31,095 nt of DNA from DASPJL01 sp035628645 (GCA_035628645.1 DASPJL010000024.1:1-31095); one strand, 5' to 3'; counted from the first letter of the stretch, positions 8,667 through 17,019 are shown. The notes: generated by a model from the sequence alone, not told the origin. Translations and numbers: made by a program.

Positions 8667-9104
8667 TTAGAACGGCAGATCGTCAATATCGCCTTCCTTT
8701 GCTAAAATACCCTGATCCACAGGTTCTTTAGCATAGTTATTATTATTAGAACCTTCAGAACTTATGTTCTCAGTGTTTCTACCTCCAACAAGTGTCATAT
8801 TTAATCCACGTATCTTTGTGGTTGTTCTGCTAACACCATCTTTATCTTGCCAGGTTTCAGTTTTTAATTTTCCTTCTATATATACGGAATTGCCTTTTTT
8901 AAGGTATTGTTCGGCAATTTTTGCTAATCCGTCCCATAGCTCAATCCTATGCCATTCTGTTTGTGTGATTTTTTCACCGTTTTTAGTATAGCTTTCAGAA
9001 GTGGCAATGTTAAAGTTTGCTACTGAAGAGCCATTACTTAAGTGTCTTACTTCCGGATCGGAGCCTAGATTCCCGATCAAAATTACTTTGTTTACTCCCG
9101 CCAT
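8667..9104 (-). CDS. ssb: Single-stranded DNA-binding protein
   Basis: Binds single-stranded DNA in replication and repair. The OB-fold begins MAGVNKVILIGNLGSDPEVR and contains the family strands WHRIELWDGLAKIAEQYLKKG and VYIEGKLKTETWQDKDG. A short Asn/Gly-rich linker leads to an acidic tail ending DIDDLPF, the partner-binding tip seen in bacterial SSBs. With 145 residues it is in the normal range. It lies 38 bases after mutY on the same strand and just before gldE. RecG, encoded a few genes downstream, is a known SSB-tail partner in other bacteria. Confidence 0.97.
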   Translation of the reverse strand: MAGVNKVILIGNLGSDPEVRHLSNGSSVANFNIATSESYTKNGEKITQTEWHRIELWDGLAKIAEQYLKKGNSVYIEGKLKTETWQDKDGVSRTTTKIRGLNMTLVGGRNTENISSEGSNNNNYAKEPVDQGILAKEGDIDDLPF

Positions 9105-9142
9105 TGGTTAGTGTCGTTAAAGTGTGGAAAGGTTAAATTTAA

Positions 9143-10204
9143 TTAAAAAATATTTTTATTCAAATACTTCATGATCAAAATGGATTTAGGTAACCCTGTA
9201 ATTTCTTCAATTGAATAAAATTTTAAATTATCGGATTTAAGGGGTATTTCGACGCCCTTCTTTAGCCTGATTTCCCAGAAACGAGCTTTTATGATTTGGT
9301 GTGTGAGCACATGGGTTGTAGTCTCTGTTGGCGAAATAATTTCTACGCAATTTTCTTCCATGTTTATTAAGACCTCATCAGGTAAATATTCCGATAGGGT
9401 TTCAAAATGGTTTTCCTTAAGATAGAATTCAAACAACCCTTTCCATATATCTTTCTCTTTTCGCTGACGCATTAATAATTTATTATTTTGGCTGATTACA
9501 AAGTAGGAAAGTGTTCTTTCTGTCTTTATTTGCCTTTTAATTTTGACAGGAAGAGAAGAAATATGGTCTTTTTTATAAGCATAGCATGTATGATTAAAGA
9601 TACATTCTTCACATTTTGGCTTCTTTGGCATGCAAGTAATGGCTCCAAATTCCATTAACGCCTGGTTAAAAGTATCGCAAGAATCTTTTGGAAGAATTTT
9701 TCCCGCTAGTTCAATAAAAACGTTTTGCCCTTTAGCGGAAGAGATGTCCTCAAATACCCCAAATACCCTTGAAAGAACCCTCATGACATTACCGTCTACC
9801 ACCGGCACAAGCTCATCATAAGCAAATGAGGCAATGGCGCCTGCCGTATACCTTCCTATTCCTTTTAATTTTAAAAGATCTTTATATGTTTTTGGAAATA
9901 CGCCATTTAAATCATGACTGATAAACCTCGCAGTCTTCAGCATATTTCTTGCACGACTGTAATATCCCAAACCCTGCCATAATCTAAGCACGTCATTCTC
10001 TTCAGCAGCAGCTAGATTTTGAAGGGTAGGATAGGTTTCTGCAAATTTTAAATAATACGGCAAACCCTGATTTACCCGCGTTTGTTGAAGAATAATTTCC
10101 GATAGCCAGATCAAATAAGGATCCTTTGTTTTGCGCCAAGGTAAATCTCGCTTGGACATCTCGTACCAGTAAATCAGATCTTGTGCGAACTTGTAATAAT
10201 TCAA
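9143..10204 (-). CDS. mutY: A/G-specific adenine DNA glycosylase MutY
   Basis: Removes adenine mispaired with 8-oxoguanine. Catalytic Glu36 is in SEIILQQTRV and catalytic Asp137 in VPVVDGNVMRVL, following the helix-hairpin-helix LKGIGRYTAGAI. A [4Fe-4S] cluster loop is formed by Cys191, Cys198, Cys201 and Cys207 with C-x6-C-x2-C-x5-C spacing. The C-terminal region (from about residue 230, YFVISQNNKLLMRQRKEKD) is the NUDIX-like domain that recognises 8-oxoguanine. Length 353 is usual for the family. It is divergent from the HU gene and appears to lead the mutY-ssb-gldE-gldD transcript. Confidence 0.97.
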   Translation of the reverse strand: MNYYKFAQDLIYWYEMSKRDLPWRKTKDPYLIWLSEIILQQTRVNQGLPYYLKFAETYPTLQNLAAAEENDVLRLWQGLGYYSRARNMLKTARFISHDLNGVFPKTYKDLLKLKGIGRYTAGAIASFAYDELVPVVDGNVMRVLSRVFGVFEDISSAKGQNVFIELAGKILPKDSCDTFNQALMEFGAITCMPKKPKCEECIFNHTCYAYKKDHISSLPVKIKRQIKTERTLSYFVISQNNKLLMRQRKEKDIWKGLFEFYLKENHFETLSEYLPDEVLINMEENCVEIISPTETTTHVLTHQIIKARFWEIRLKKGVEIPLKSDNLKFYSIEEITGLPKSILIMKYLNKNIF

Positions 10205-10277
10205 TTCGAATATTTTTGATGTAAGATGTGGAAGTTAATTTTTTACTAAAACCTTTTTAAAATATGAAGTAGAAGCC

Positions 10278-10285
10278 TAACTTTG
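10278..10285 (+). promoter_or_regulatory. Bacteroidota-type -7 promoter box for the HU gene
   Basis: TAACTTTG matches the TAnnTTTG -7 consensus of Bacteroidota vegetative promoters. It lies 66 bases before the HU start. A T-rich run at 10254-10258 sits where a -33 element would be, but a clear TTG is missing. The identical octamer precedes uvrA at 17162, which supports the call. Confidence 0.5.
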
Positions 10286-10351
10286 TGTCCTCAAAATTAA
10301 TTGGCTATTAGAAGATTATAAAGGTTAATTTAAAATTTAAAAAATAAAATA

Positions 10352-10666
10352 GTGACTAAAGCAGAAGTTATTTCAGAAATTGCGGAAAAAACAGGTATCG
10401 ATAAGGCGGATGTTTCAACAACTGTAGAGGCATTTTTCAATGTAGTGAAACAATCGATGTCCAACGGAGAAAATATTTATGTGAGAGGTTTTGGAAGCTT
10501 CATTAACAAAAGAAGAGCCAAAAAAATCGCTAGAAATATTTCAAAAAATACAGCTATAATTATTGAGGAGCATTTTGTTCCTAGCTTCAAACCTTCCAAG
10601 ACTTTTATTGAGAAAATAAGATCTAGTGAAAAGGTAAGATCAAACGGCAAGAAGAAGTCTGCTTAA
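10352..10666 (+). CDS. HU/IHF family DNA-binding protein
   Basis: Small nucleoid-associated protein, 104 residues. The N-terminal helices (TKAEVISEIAEKTGIDKADV) and the central YVRGFGSFINKRRAKKIARN region are the HU/IHF dimer core and start of the DNA-binding arm. The arm, normally tipped by Pro, reads NISKNTAIIIEEHFVPSFKPSK. A basic tail (RSNGKKKSA) extends past the usual 90 residues. The start is a GTG at 10352; no ATG is available near the N-terminus. Whether it is an HU homodimer or IHF-like partner cannot be decided. It is divergent from mutY and is the first gene of a plus-strand series through gldB. Confidence 0.93.
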   Translation: MTKAEVISEIAEKTGIDKADVSTTVEAFFNVVKQSMSNGENIYVRGFGSFINKRRAKKIARNISKNTAIIIEEHFVPSFKPSKTFIEKIRSSEKVRSNGKKKSA

Positions 10667-10693
10667 CAAATCTTAGGCGGGAGAATTTCACAT

Positions 10694-10711
10694 TTCTTAG
10701 ATTTCTAAGAA
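10694..10711 (+). terminator. Hairpin between the HU and TPR genes
   Basis: Perfect 8-base inverted repeat TTCTTAGA / TCTAAGAA with a 2-base gap, 28 bases after the HU stop and 17 bases before the TPR gene, followed by a weak T-rich stretch (TCTTTCATT). It could reduce read-through from the abundant HU transcript. The AT-rich stem and imperfect T-tract make it a weak terminator. Confidence 0.4.
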
Positions 10712-10728
10712 TCTTTCATTAAAAACTG

Positions 10729-11556
10729 ATGTCGAAATATCAGATTATTTTGGTTATAGTTGGGATAGCTTTAATTGGCTGGCTATATAGTCTGCCTAAG
10801 GTTGTTGTTAAAAGCAATAAGCAGCCGGAATCAGCAAAGGCCCCACAAGCATCCTCATCTAGCCACAGTAGCGCTGATAGTTTGAAGAATATTGATTTTT
10901 CAGAAGAAGCAAGCTCTAAGATTTCGGATTTTAGGACCCAATTTAATGCTGCATCTGATAAAACAACAAAAATTAGAATAGCAGATTCTATAGCAACAGT
11001 TTTTAAAGAAAACAGAAGTTTTGATAGCGCAGCGTATTATAAAAAAATCATTGCGCAATTGTCTCCTGATAAGACTAATTTAGAAAATGCAGGTGACGCT
11101 TTTGCTGATGCAGCTAATTTTTCTGCAGAAATGGATAAAGTCAGGGCTAATTCAGAAGAGGCAAGAAGATATTATGAGCAAATACTGCAGTCGGCACCGG
11201 ACGATCTGAATGTAAAAAGCAAGATTGCTATGACTTACATCTCTTCTGAAAATCCAATGGCAGGAATTACTATGCTCAGGGAAGTGGTTCAGAAGGATCC
11301 AAACAATGAATTGGCTATTTTTAATCTTGGCATATTATCTTTGCAGTCCAAACAAAATGATAAAGCCGTTGAAAGATTTGAAAAATTAGTAGATTTGAAC
11401 CCAAACCATTGGAAGGGACGGTTTTATTTGGGAATTGCCTATAATGAACTTGGAAAAAAGAAGAAAGCCAGGGAGCAGTTTGAATTGGTGAAGAAGCTTG
11501 AACAAGACCCTGAAGTTGTTCAGACGGTGGATAATTATTTAGAAGAAATTAGATAA
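10729..11556 (+). CDS. TPR-repeat protein with N-terminal membrane anchor
   Basis: Predicted membrane-anchored protein of 275 residues. A single N-terminal helix (IILVIVGIALIGWLYSL, residues 5-21) is followed by a Ser-rich linker and then helical repeats. At least three TPR-like units can be read: around EEARRYYEQILQSAPDDLN, MAGITMLREVVQKDPNNELAIFNLG, and NDKAVERFEKLVDLNPNHWKGRFYLG followed by YNELGKKKKAREQFELVK. TPRs mediate protein-protein contacts; the partner is unknown. The position between HU and RNase G genes suggests a shared transcript, possibly limited by the hairpin upstream. Confidence 0.85.
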   Translation: MSKYQIILVIVGIALIGWLYSLPKVVVKSNKQPESAKAPQASSSSHSSADSLKNIDFSEEASSKISDFRTQFNAASDKTTKIRIADSIATVFKENRSFDSAAYYKKIIAQLSPDKTNLENAGDAFADAANFSAEMDKVRANSEEARRYYEQILQSAPDDLNVKSKIAMTYISSENPMAGITMLREVVQKDPNNELAIFNLGILSLQSKQNDKAVERFEKLVDLNPNHWKGRFYLGIAYNELGKKKKAREQFELVKKLEQDPEVVQTVDNYLEEIR

Positions 11557-11586
11557 AAATATTTTTAACATTTAAAGTAAAAAAAT

Positions 11587-11676
11587 ATGCCTTGCGGTAA
11601 AAAGAGAAAAAGACATAAGATTGCTACTCATAAGAGGAAAAAACGTCTTAGAAAAAACAGACATAAGAAAAAGTAA
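11587..11676 (+). CDS. 29-residue basic peptide, AURKAIP1/COX24-type (bS22-like) ribosomal protein
   Basis: ATG-started small gene of 29 codons plus TAA. The peptide begins MPCGKKRKRHKIATHKRKKR and ends RKNRHKKK; more than half the residues are Lys, Arg or His. This matches, from memory, the short Bacteroidota proteins with the AURKAIP1/COX24 C-terminal motif, related to mitochondrial mS38 and to actinobacterial bS22, which bind the small ribosomal subunit. It lies 30 bases after the TPR gene and 70 bases before RNase G, in the same direction. Assignment to a ribosomal role is inference; the coding call rests on composition, clean start and stop, and context. Confidence 0.8.
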   Translation: MPCGKKRKRHKIATHKRKKRLRKNRHKKK

Positions 11677-11746
11677 GAAGCTTTTTACTATACTTACCCC
11701 TTTATAGGTCTTTGAGACTTTATTTTTAATATAAAAAATTAATCAA

Positions 11747-13300
11747 TTGAGTAACGAATTAGTAATAAATTCTACTCAAAAAGGTGGTCGTATAGCCCTT
11801 TTACAGGATAAAAACTTACTTGAGTATCATTATGAGGAATCAGGATCTCAGTTTGTTGTAGGGGATATATATTTAGGAACGGTAAAAAAAATAGTTCAAG
11901 GATTAAATGCAGCCTTCATTGACCTGGGTTATGAAAAGGATGCTTTTTTACATTATCTTGATCTTGGTCCGAATGTAAAATCTTTACACAAATTCTCTAA
12001 AGCGGTTCAAACTGGCAAAATAAATACTCCCAAATTAAATGGGTTTGCCTTAGAGCCGGAGATTGAAAAACTTGGTAAAATATCCCAAGTTCTTTCCCGG
12101 AATCAGCAGATATTAGTACAGGTTGTTAAGGAACCTATTTCTACAAAAGGGCCACGGCTGTCTTGCGAGATATCTCTTGCAGGTAGATATATTGTATTGG
12201 TGCCTTTTTCCAATACAGTAAGTGTTTCAAAAAAGATTTCGAACAGCGAAGAAAGACAACGTCTTCTGAGACTACTTTCTTCCATAAGGCCCGAAAATTT
12301 TGGCATAATAATAAGAACTGTTGCAGAAGGAAAGGAAGTTGCAGAGCTTGACAGAGATTTGAGGAATCTCCTGAATAAATGGAATGAGGGGATCAAGGCG
12401 CTGAAAACAGCTAAACCGAAGGACAGAATTATTGGCGAAATGGGCAGAGCATCTTCTCTCCTAAGAGATATGCTAAATGAATCTTTTGACAGTATAACTG
12501 TAGATAGTAAAGATATATATGAAGAAATAAAATCATATATAAAATCATTTGCTCCTGAAAAGGAAAAGATCGTAAAGTTATACAATGGTAAAGCCAAGAT
12601 CTTTGAAAGTTTTGGGGTTGAGAAGCAATTAAAATCTTTATTTGGTCAAACTATTCCTATTGCGGGTGGAGGATATTTAATTATTCAGCACACAGAGGCG
12701 CTACACGTAATAGATGTAAACAGTGGGAACAAATCCAATACCGAAACTGACCAGGAGAATACGGCTTTTAATGTTAATGTTGAAGCATGTAAAGAAGTTT
12801 CCCGGCAACTGAGACTTCGGGATATGGGAGGAATTATAGTGATCGATTTCATAGATATGAAAAAGCCTGAGCACAAGCGGGCCATCTATGAAAAGATGAA
12901 GGATTTGATGAAAACAGATAGGTCAAAGTCCACTGTTCTTCCTCTTACGAAGTTTGGCCTCATGCAGATTACCAGACAAAGGGTGCGGCCTGAGCTTAAT
13001 ATTGCGACCTTAGAAAAATGTCCTACTTGTAACGGAACAGGGACAATCACAGCTTCCATAATCGTTTCTGACCAGATCGAATATAATCTTGATTATATTT
13101 TAAATAAACAAAACGAAAGTACCGTTACTATAGCAGTCCATCCTTATTTGCATGCATATTTTACTGCGGGGGTGGTATCCATTCGCTTAAAATGGTTTTT
13201 AAAATACCTTAAGTGGATTAAAATAGAGAAGGATAGCTCGTTAGGTGTTACAGAATTTAAATTTAGAAATAAACTTGGTGAAGAAATTGAAGTTATATAA
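11747..13300 (+). CDS. rng: Ribonuclease E/G family endoribonuclease (RNase G-like)
   Basis: Endoribonuclease acting in rRNA maturation and mRNA decay. The 517-residue length and absence of a long disordered C-terminal scaffold fit RNase G rather than RNase E. The S1 domain occupies about residues 35-125 (GDIYLGTVKKIVQGLNAAFIDLGYEKDAFLH). Catalytic Mg-binding Asp323 (HVIDVNSGN) and Asp367 (IVIDFIDM) are spaced as in E. coli RNase E. The Zn-link is CPTCNGTG (Cys425, Cys428). The start is a TTG at 11747, as no ATG lies near the conserved N-terminus. Its 3' end overlaps gldB. Confidence 0.95.
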   Translation: MSNELVINSTQKGGRIALLQDKNLLEYHYEESGSQFVVGDIYLGTVKKIVQGLNAAFIDLGYEKDAFLHYLDLGPNVKSLHKFSKAVQTGKINTPKLNGFALEPEIEKLGKISQVLSRNQQILVQVVKEPISTKGPRLSCEISLAGRYIVLVPFSNTVSVSKKISNSEERQRLLRLLSSIRPENFGIIIRTVAEGKEVAELDRDLRNLLNKWNEGIKALKTAKPKDRIIGEMGRASSLLRDMLNESFDSITVDSKDIYEEIKSYIKSFAPEKEKIVKLYNGKAKIFESFGVEKQLKSLFGQTIPIAGGGYLIIQHTEALHVIDVNSGNKSNTETDQENTAFNVNVEACKEVSRQLRLRDMGGIIVIDFIDMKKPEHKRAIYEKMKDLMKTDRSKSTVLPLTKFGLMQITRQRVRPELNIATLEKCPTCNGTGTITASIIVSDQIEYNLDYILNKQNESTVTIAVHPYLHAYFTAGVVSIRLKWFLKYLKWIKIEKDSSLGVTEFKFRNKLGEEIEVI

Positions 13301-14321
13301 GGAGAATAAAATTCGTTTTGTAATTCCTTTAATAATTTTAATTTCTTCCTTTTTTCTTTCCTGCGCTCCGAACCACTGCGAAGACGTACCTGATACCTCC
13401 AATATCTCTCTTGATATACACGTAGAAAGGCTCGATAAGAAACTGAGTAAGATTTCGAGTATCCAAGAATTAAAATCTTTAATTGCCTCAAATCCCGAAT
13501 TAAAAGATGTTTTTTCTGCCGGTCAATTCCCTTCGGATTCTATTTTTTATCAGGAGTTTTATAAGATTTTATCCGATGATCATGTTGATACCGTTTTTCA
13601 GGATGTAGAAAATGCATTCGGTGATCTATCTGGTCTTGAAGCAGAGCTTGAAGATGCTTTCAAAAACCTTAAGTTTTATTATCCAAACTTTTCAATTCCA
13701 ACAATTAAGACGGTAGCGTCAGGTTTTTTTTCACCTGATTTTTATTTTACTGACAGCGTTATTTATATAGCGCTCGATTATTTTACCGGTACTAAAGGAC
13801 ATTACCCTCCTCCCAATGAACCTGAATATATTGCGAAGCGGTATAGAAAGGAATATATAGTTCCCATTGCGTTAAGGGTGTTGTCCACAAGCCTTAACGC
13901 TACGGATGTATCCGACAAAACGATGTTGGCCGAAATGATTTATTGGGGAAAGTCTTATTATTTTTTAAATAAAATTCTCCCCTGTACGCCAGATAGTCTT
14001 TTAATAGGATATACTGAAAAACAATTGAATGCCTCCGTTGCTAATCAGGAAAGAATCTGGTCCCATTTTGTGGAAAGGCAATTACTCTACGAAACCAGCC
14101 ATTTTATAAAAACCAAGTATATCGGTGACAGACCCTATACAGCGGAAATAAGCTCAAAGGCTCCGGGTAGAATAGGGCAATGGCTTGGCTGGAAGATTGT
14201 AAATAAATATATGGAGGAAAAGGGAGATGAGTTGAATTTACAGGGATTGATGGCAATCAAAAGCGCATCAAAAATTTTTAATGAATCCAAGTTTAAGCCA
14301 AAAGACGGAGAGGATCTATAA
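13278..14321 (+). CDS. gldB: Gliding motility lipoprotein GldB
   Basis: Lipoprotein needed for gliding in flavobacteria. A signal peptide (RFVIPLIILISSFFL) ends in a lipobox with Cys at 29 when counted from the GTG at 13278. GldB features include LDIHVERLDKKL near the mature N-terminus, FYYPNFSIPTIKTVASGF, a YIALDYFTG segment, and the C-terminal PGRIGQWLGWKIVNKYME. No ATG is available before the signal peptide; GTG 13278 (MKKLKLYKEN) is favoured, with TTG 13275, TTG 13287 and GTG 13245 as alternatives. All of them lie inside the end of the RNase G gene, so the two are translationally overlapped. It converges with the glycosyltransferase gene. Confidence 0.93.
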   Translation: MKKLKLYKENKIRFVIPLIILISSFFLSCAPNHCEDVPDTSNISLDIHVERLDKKLSKISSIQELKSLIASNPELKDVFSAGQFPSDSIFYQEFYKILSDDHVDTVFQDVENAFGDLSGLEAELEDAFKNLKFYYPNFSIPTIKTVASGFFSPDFYFTDSVIYIALDYFTGTKGHYPPPNEPEYIAKRYRKEYIVPIALRVLSTSLNATDVSDKTMLAEMIYWGKSYYFLNKILPCTPDSLLIGYTEKQLNASVANQERIWSHFVERQLLYETSHFIKTKYIGDRPYTAEISSKAPGRIGQWLGWKIVNKYMEEKGDELNLQGLMAIKSASKIFNESKFKPKDGEDL

Positions 14322-14336
14322 ATCGGCAGATTCAAA

Positions 14337-15518
14337 TCATATTTTCTCAAATAATTTTATAAAATCTTTTAACACAATTTCCTTATTAAATCTGGTTTCT
14401 GCTAGTTTTCTTGCATTCCTTGAGTAGGTGTTCAAAAGAGCGGGATTCTGGCGAAAAGCAGTTATAAGCTTAAAAAAATCCTCCGGACTTTCCCTGTTCC
14501 AATATTTTCCACAATTGTATTTTTCGCAAAGTTCTTTTATCCATCCATTCACATTAATTATGGTCGTTAATCCTGCAGCAAGTCCGTCAAAGAATTTATT
14601 GGGACTATTGGTTTCCAGAATTTTCTCCTTTCCAAAGAATATAAGATTGATATCAGATACATTGAGGACCTCTCTTATTTCAATTTTAGGTAGATTTCCC
14701 AGGAAGGAAATGTTGTTGAGGTGCTTATCAGTTGCTTCCTGCATTAATTTTGGTAAGGATGCCCCAGTTCCGGCAATTAAAAAATGAATGTATTGTATAT
14801 TATTGCTTTTAAGGAACACAGCTACTTCCAATAGATTCTCTAAGTGATTACTTAGACCTATGGCGCCAGTATAGCAGCAAACAAATTTATCTTCGATGCC
14901 ATATTTCCTGGAGAGATCTAGGTTTTTAGGAAGAGGTTTAAAAAAATCACAGTCGGACATGTTAGGAATCATAATGGTTGGCGTATTTGGCGATACTTTT
15001 TTTATTCCGTTTTCCATTCCCGGAGATGCCGCCACAACTATGTTTGCATGTTTATATATAGTTTTTTCAAGTTTATACAAAAAGGATTTTAACAATGGGT
15101 TTTTTATAAAACCCATTTGAATAGGAGCCTCAGGCCATAAATCCATTACTTCAAAAATGAAAGGAATATTTTTAACCCTTTTAAGGACTATTCCTATTAT
15201 TCCTACAGTAAGTGGGGACGAAGAAGTGTAAACTACATCAATGTTGGGTATTTTGAGTGCTTTGACGATGGCAGTAAAAAGAAATTTAAGAAAGGCATAA
15301 ATTCTTCCAAAGAACCGCAGCCTGTTTTCATAAAAGACCGGTAAATAATGAACCTTTATTCCTTCAATTTCTTTAAATGAATACTTTTTCTCGTTGTGTG
15401 CTGAAATTACGATAACCTCATGACCTTCATTTACCAATGCCTGACACATATAATAAGACCTTATCCCACCCCCTTCTTCCGGAACCCGAAAGTATTGGTG
15501 AATAAATAATATTCTCAT
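14337..15518 (-). CDS. GT4-type glycosyltransferase (WbuB-like)
   Basis: Cytosolic or membrane-associated GT-B fold sugar transferase, 393 residues. The N-terminal domain starts MRILFIHQYFRVPEEGGGIR, with the Gly-rich loop of GT4 acceptor domains, and contains FIFEVMDLWPEAP, typical of the WbuB/WcaI branch. The C-terminal GT4 domain has YTGAIGLSNHLENLLE, FLIAGTGASL, ISFLGNLPKIEI and a nucleotide-sugar motif region SPNKFFDGLAAGL, where Asp replaces the last Glu of the usual EX7E pattern. It overlaps the end of nth by 4 bases (ATGA arrangement), so it is last in the sigma-nth operon. Probable role is surface polysaccharide synthesis; the sugar is unknown. Confidence 0.88.
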   Translation of the reverse strand: MRILFIHQYFRVPEEGGGIRSYYMCQALVNEGHEVIVISAHNEKKYSFKEIEGIKVHYLPVFYENRLRFFGRIYAFLKFLFTAIVKALKIPNIDVVYTSSSPLTVGIIGIVLKRVKNIPFIFEVMDLWPEAPIQMGFIKNPLLKSFLYKLEKTIYKHANIVVAASPGMENGIKKVSPNTPTIMIPNMSDCDFFKPLPKNLDLSRKYGIEDKFVCCYTGAIGLSNHLENLLEVAVFLKSNNIQYIHFLIAGTGASLPKLMQEATDKHLNNISFLGNLPKIEIREVLNVSDINLIFFGKEKILETNSPNKFFDGLAAGLTTIINVNGWIKELCEKYNCGKYWNRESPEDFFKLITAFRQNPALLNTYSRNARKLAETRFNKEIVLKDFIKLFEKI

Positions 15519-16195
15519 GAATTATGAATGTCAGTTAAAGGAACAGCGTTGATGTTTTGAATTTTGTGAAAGTATTTACAGAAATCAGTGAGGGGACAAA
15601 TTTCACATTTGGGCTTTCGGGCTATACAGATATATCTTCCATGAAGTATTAGCCAGTGATGGGCTCTTGGAACAAATTCAGAAGGTATGTATTTTAAAAG
15701 CTGTTTTTCAACTTCTAAAGGAGTTTTGCAGTTGTTATCTGCAAGGCCAATTCTCTTAGACACCCTAAAAACATGAGTATCGACGGCCATTGTAGGTTGA
15801 TTATAAATTACCGAAGCTATTACATTTGCTGTTTTTCTTCCAACACCAGGAAGCTTTTGCAGGTTTTCCACGTCGGAAGGAATCTGTGAATTGAAATCAT
15901 TCACAAGCATCTTTGCCATTCCCATCAGATGTTTAGCTTTATTGTTAGGGTATGAAATACTTTTAATGTATTGGAAAACTTCCTCCGGGCTGCTGGAAGC
16001 CAGATGTTCAGCGCTTGGAAATTCTGCAAACAAAGATGGTGTTATTGAATTTACCCTTTTATCCGTGCATTGGGCACTTAAAATAACAGCAACCAAAAGC
16101 TCATAAGAATTAGTGTAAACTAATTCAGTATCAGCTTGTGGTTGATGATGGGAAAAATATGCAATAAATCTTCTAAATCTCTCTTTTTTGTGCAT
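15515..16195 (-). CDS. nth: Endonuclease III (DNA glycosylase/AP lyase)
   Basis: Base-excision repair enzyme for oxidised pyrimidines. Catalytic Lys121 lies in the helix-hairpin-helix LPGVGRKTANVI and catalytic Asp139 in MAVDTHVFRV; both are one residue from the E. coli positions. The [4Fe-4S] loop is formed by Cys190, Cys197, Cys200 and Cys206 (C-x6-C-x2-C-x5-C). Length 226 is close to the family norm. It starts 4 bases after the small anti-sigma-like gene and overlaps the glycosyltransferase gene by 4 bases, so it is embedded in a sigma-factor operon. Confidence 0.97.
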   Translation of the reverse strand: MHKKERFRRFIAYFSHHQPQADTELVYTNSYELLVAVILSAQCTDKRVNSITPSLFAEFPSAEHLASSSPEEVFQYIKSISYPNNKAKHLMGMAKMLVNDFNSQIPSDVENLQKLPGVGRKTANVIASVIYNQPTMAVDTHVFRVSKRIGLADNNCKTPLEVEKQLLKYIPSEFVPRAHHWLILHGRYICIARKPKCEICPLTDFCKYFHKIQNINAVPLTDIHNS

Positions 16196-16199
16196 CCAA

Positions 16200-16445
16200 T
16201 TATTTTGGATTAGGAACAGTGCGCAAATTTAGAGATTTAGAATAATTTAATACATTTTCAATAACTCTTTTGCCAGGAGTTTTAAATCCTTTGTCCAATG
16301 ATCTTTTTACAAAAGCAAGATCTTGATAGATTACTCTTGCCTCTTCATTAAAAAGAAAGTCACTTTCAATTAGCTTGTTTTCTTCCTCCGAAGTCTCTTT
16401 ATAAAGATATCTGATAATTTCATTGTGGGTAGAAGTTTGGATCAT
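16200..16445 (-). CDS. Small soluble protein paired with the ECF sigma gene (possible anti-sigma)
   Basis: 81-residue protein overlapping the sigma factor gene by 26 bases, which implies coupled translation. It begins MIQTSTHNEIIRYLYKE, continues with an acidic helical stretch (TSEEENKLIESDFLFNEEARV), and ends NVLNYSKSLNLRTVPNPK. There is no membrane helix and no Cys/His zinc-binding motif, so it is not a classic ZAS anti-sigma or a FecR-type protein. The N-terminal layout resembles the first half of short anti-sigma domains. The regulatory role is inferred from gene order only. Confidence 0.75.
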   Translation of the reverse strand: MIQTSTHNEIIRYLYKETSEEENKLIESDFLFNEEARVIYQDLAFVKRSLDKGFKTPGKRVIENVLNYSKSLNLRTVPNPK

Positions 16446-17019
16446 AATTTATATTGTTTTTAGTCATCTGCTTCCTCAGATTGATGAGTGCATACCGCAT
16501 TCTTCCCAATGCTGTATTAATGCTTACTCCTGTAGCTTCAGCTATTTCCTGAAAGCTCATTTGCATGTAATGCCTCATCAAAAGCACTTCTTTTTGTGGT
16601 TCTGGGAGCTGCTGAATAAATTCCCGAAGGCTGGCATGTGTTTCTTTTTGAATTCTTAAAGATTCAGTCGACTCTTCAGCAAACTGAATGGTATTAAACA
16701 CACTTGAACCATCTTCCATTATAATCGTAGGATATCTCTTTGCTCTTCTGAAATAATCTATAGCCAGATTATGTGCTATTCTTAATACCCAAGGAAGAAA
16801 TTTTCCTTCTTCGTTGTATCTGCCTGATTTAATGGTATCTACAACTTTAATAAGGGTATCCTGAAGCAAATCTTCAGCGATATAAGTATCCTTAACAATT
16901 AAATAAATGGTAGTATAAATTCGAGAACTATGCTTTTTTACTAATTGAGCAAACGCATCCTCATTACCGTTTTTGTACAGCGTTACTAAAACGCTGTCGC
17001 TTAACTCTTGTTTTTTCAT
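16420..17019 (-). CDS. ECF-type RNA polymerase sigma factor
   Basis: Extracytoplasmic-function sigma factor, 199 residues. Region 2 is visible as DAFAQLVKKHSSRIY, followed by IAEDLLQDTLIKVV and the -10-binding LPWVLRIAHNLAIDYFRRAKR. Region 4 is QLPEPQKEVLLMRHYMQMSFQEIAEATGV with the recognition helix SINTALGRMRYALINLRKQ. The ATG at 17019 is chosen over the TTG immediately before it. It is the first of four tightly packed genes: sigma, 81-residue protein, nth, glycosyltransferase. A short inverted repeat GTTAC...GTAAC (17025-17040) lies just upstream of the start and might be an autoregulatory site, but the arms are only 5 bases. Confidence 0.92.
   Translation of the reverse strand: MKKQELSDSVLVTLYKNGNEDAFAQLVKKHSSRIYTTIYLIVKDTYIAEDLLQDTLIKVVDTIKSGRYNEEGKFLPWVLRIAHNLAIDYFRRAKRYPTIIMEDGSSVFNTIQFAEESTESLRIQKETHASLREFIQQLPEPQKEVLLMRHYMQMSFQEIAEATGVSINTALGRMRYALINLRKQMTKNNINYDPNFYPQ

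Noticed and set aside
12103..12597. 164-codon minus-strand frame opposite the RNase G gene
   Set aside because: Antisense to a strongly conserved coding region; Ser/Phe-rich translation typical of a shadow frame.
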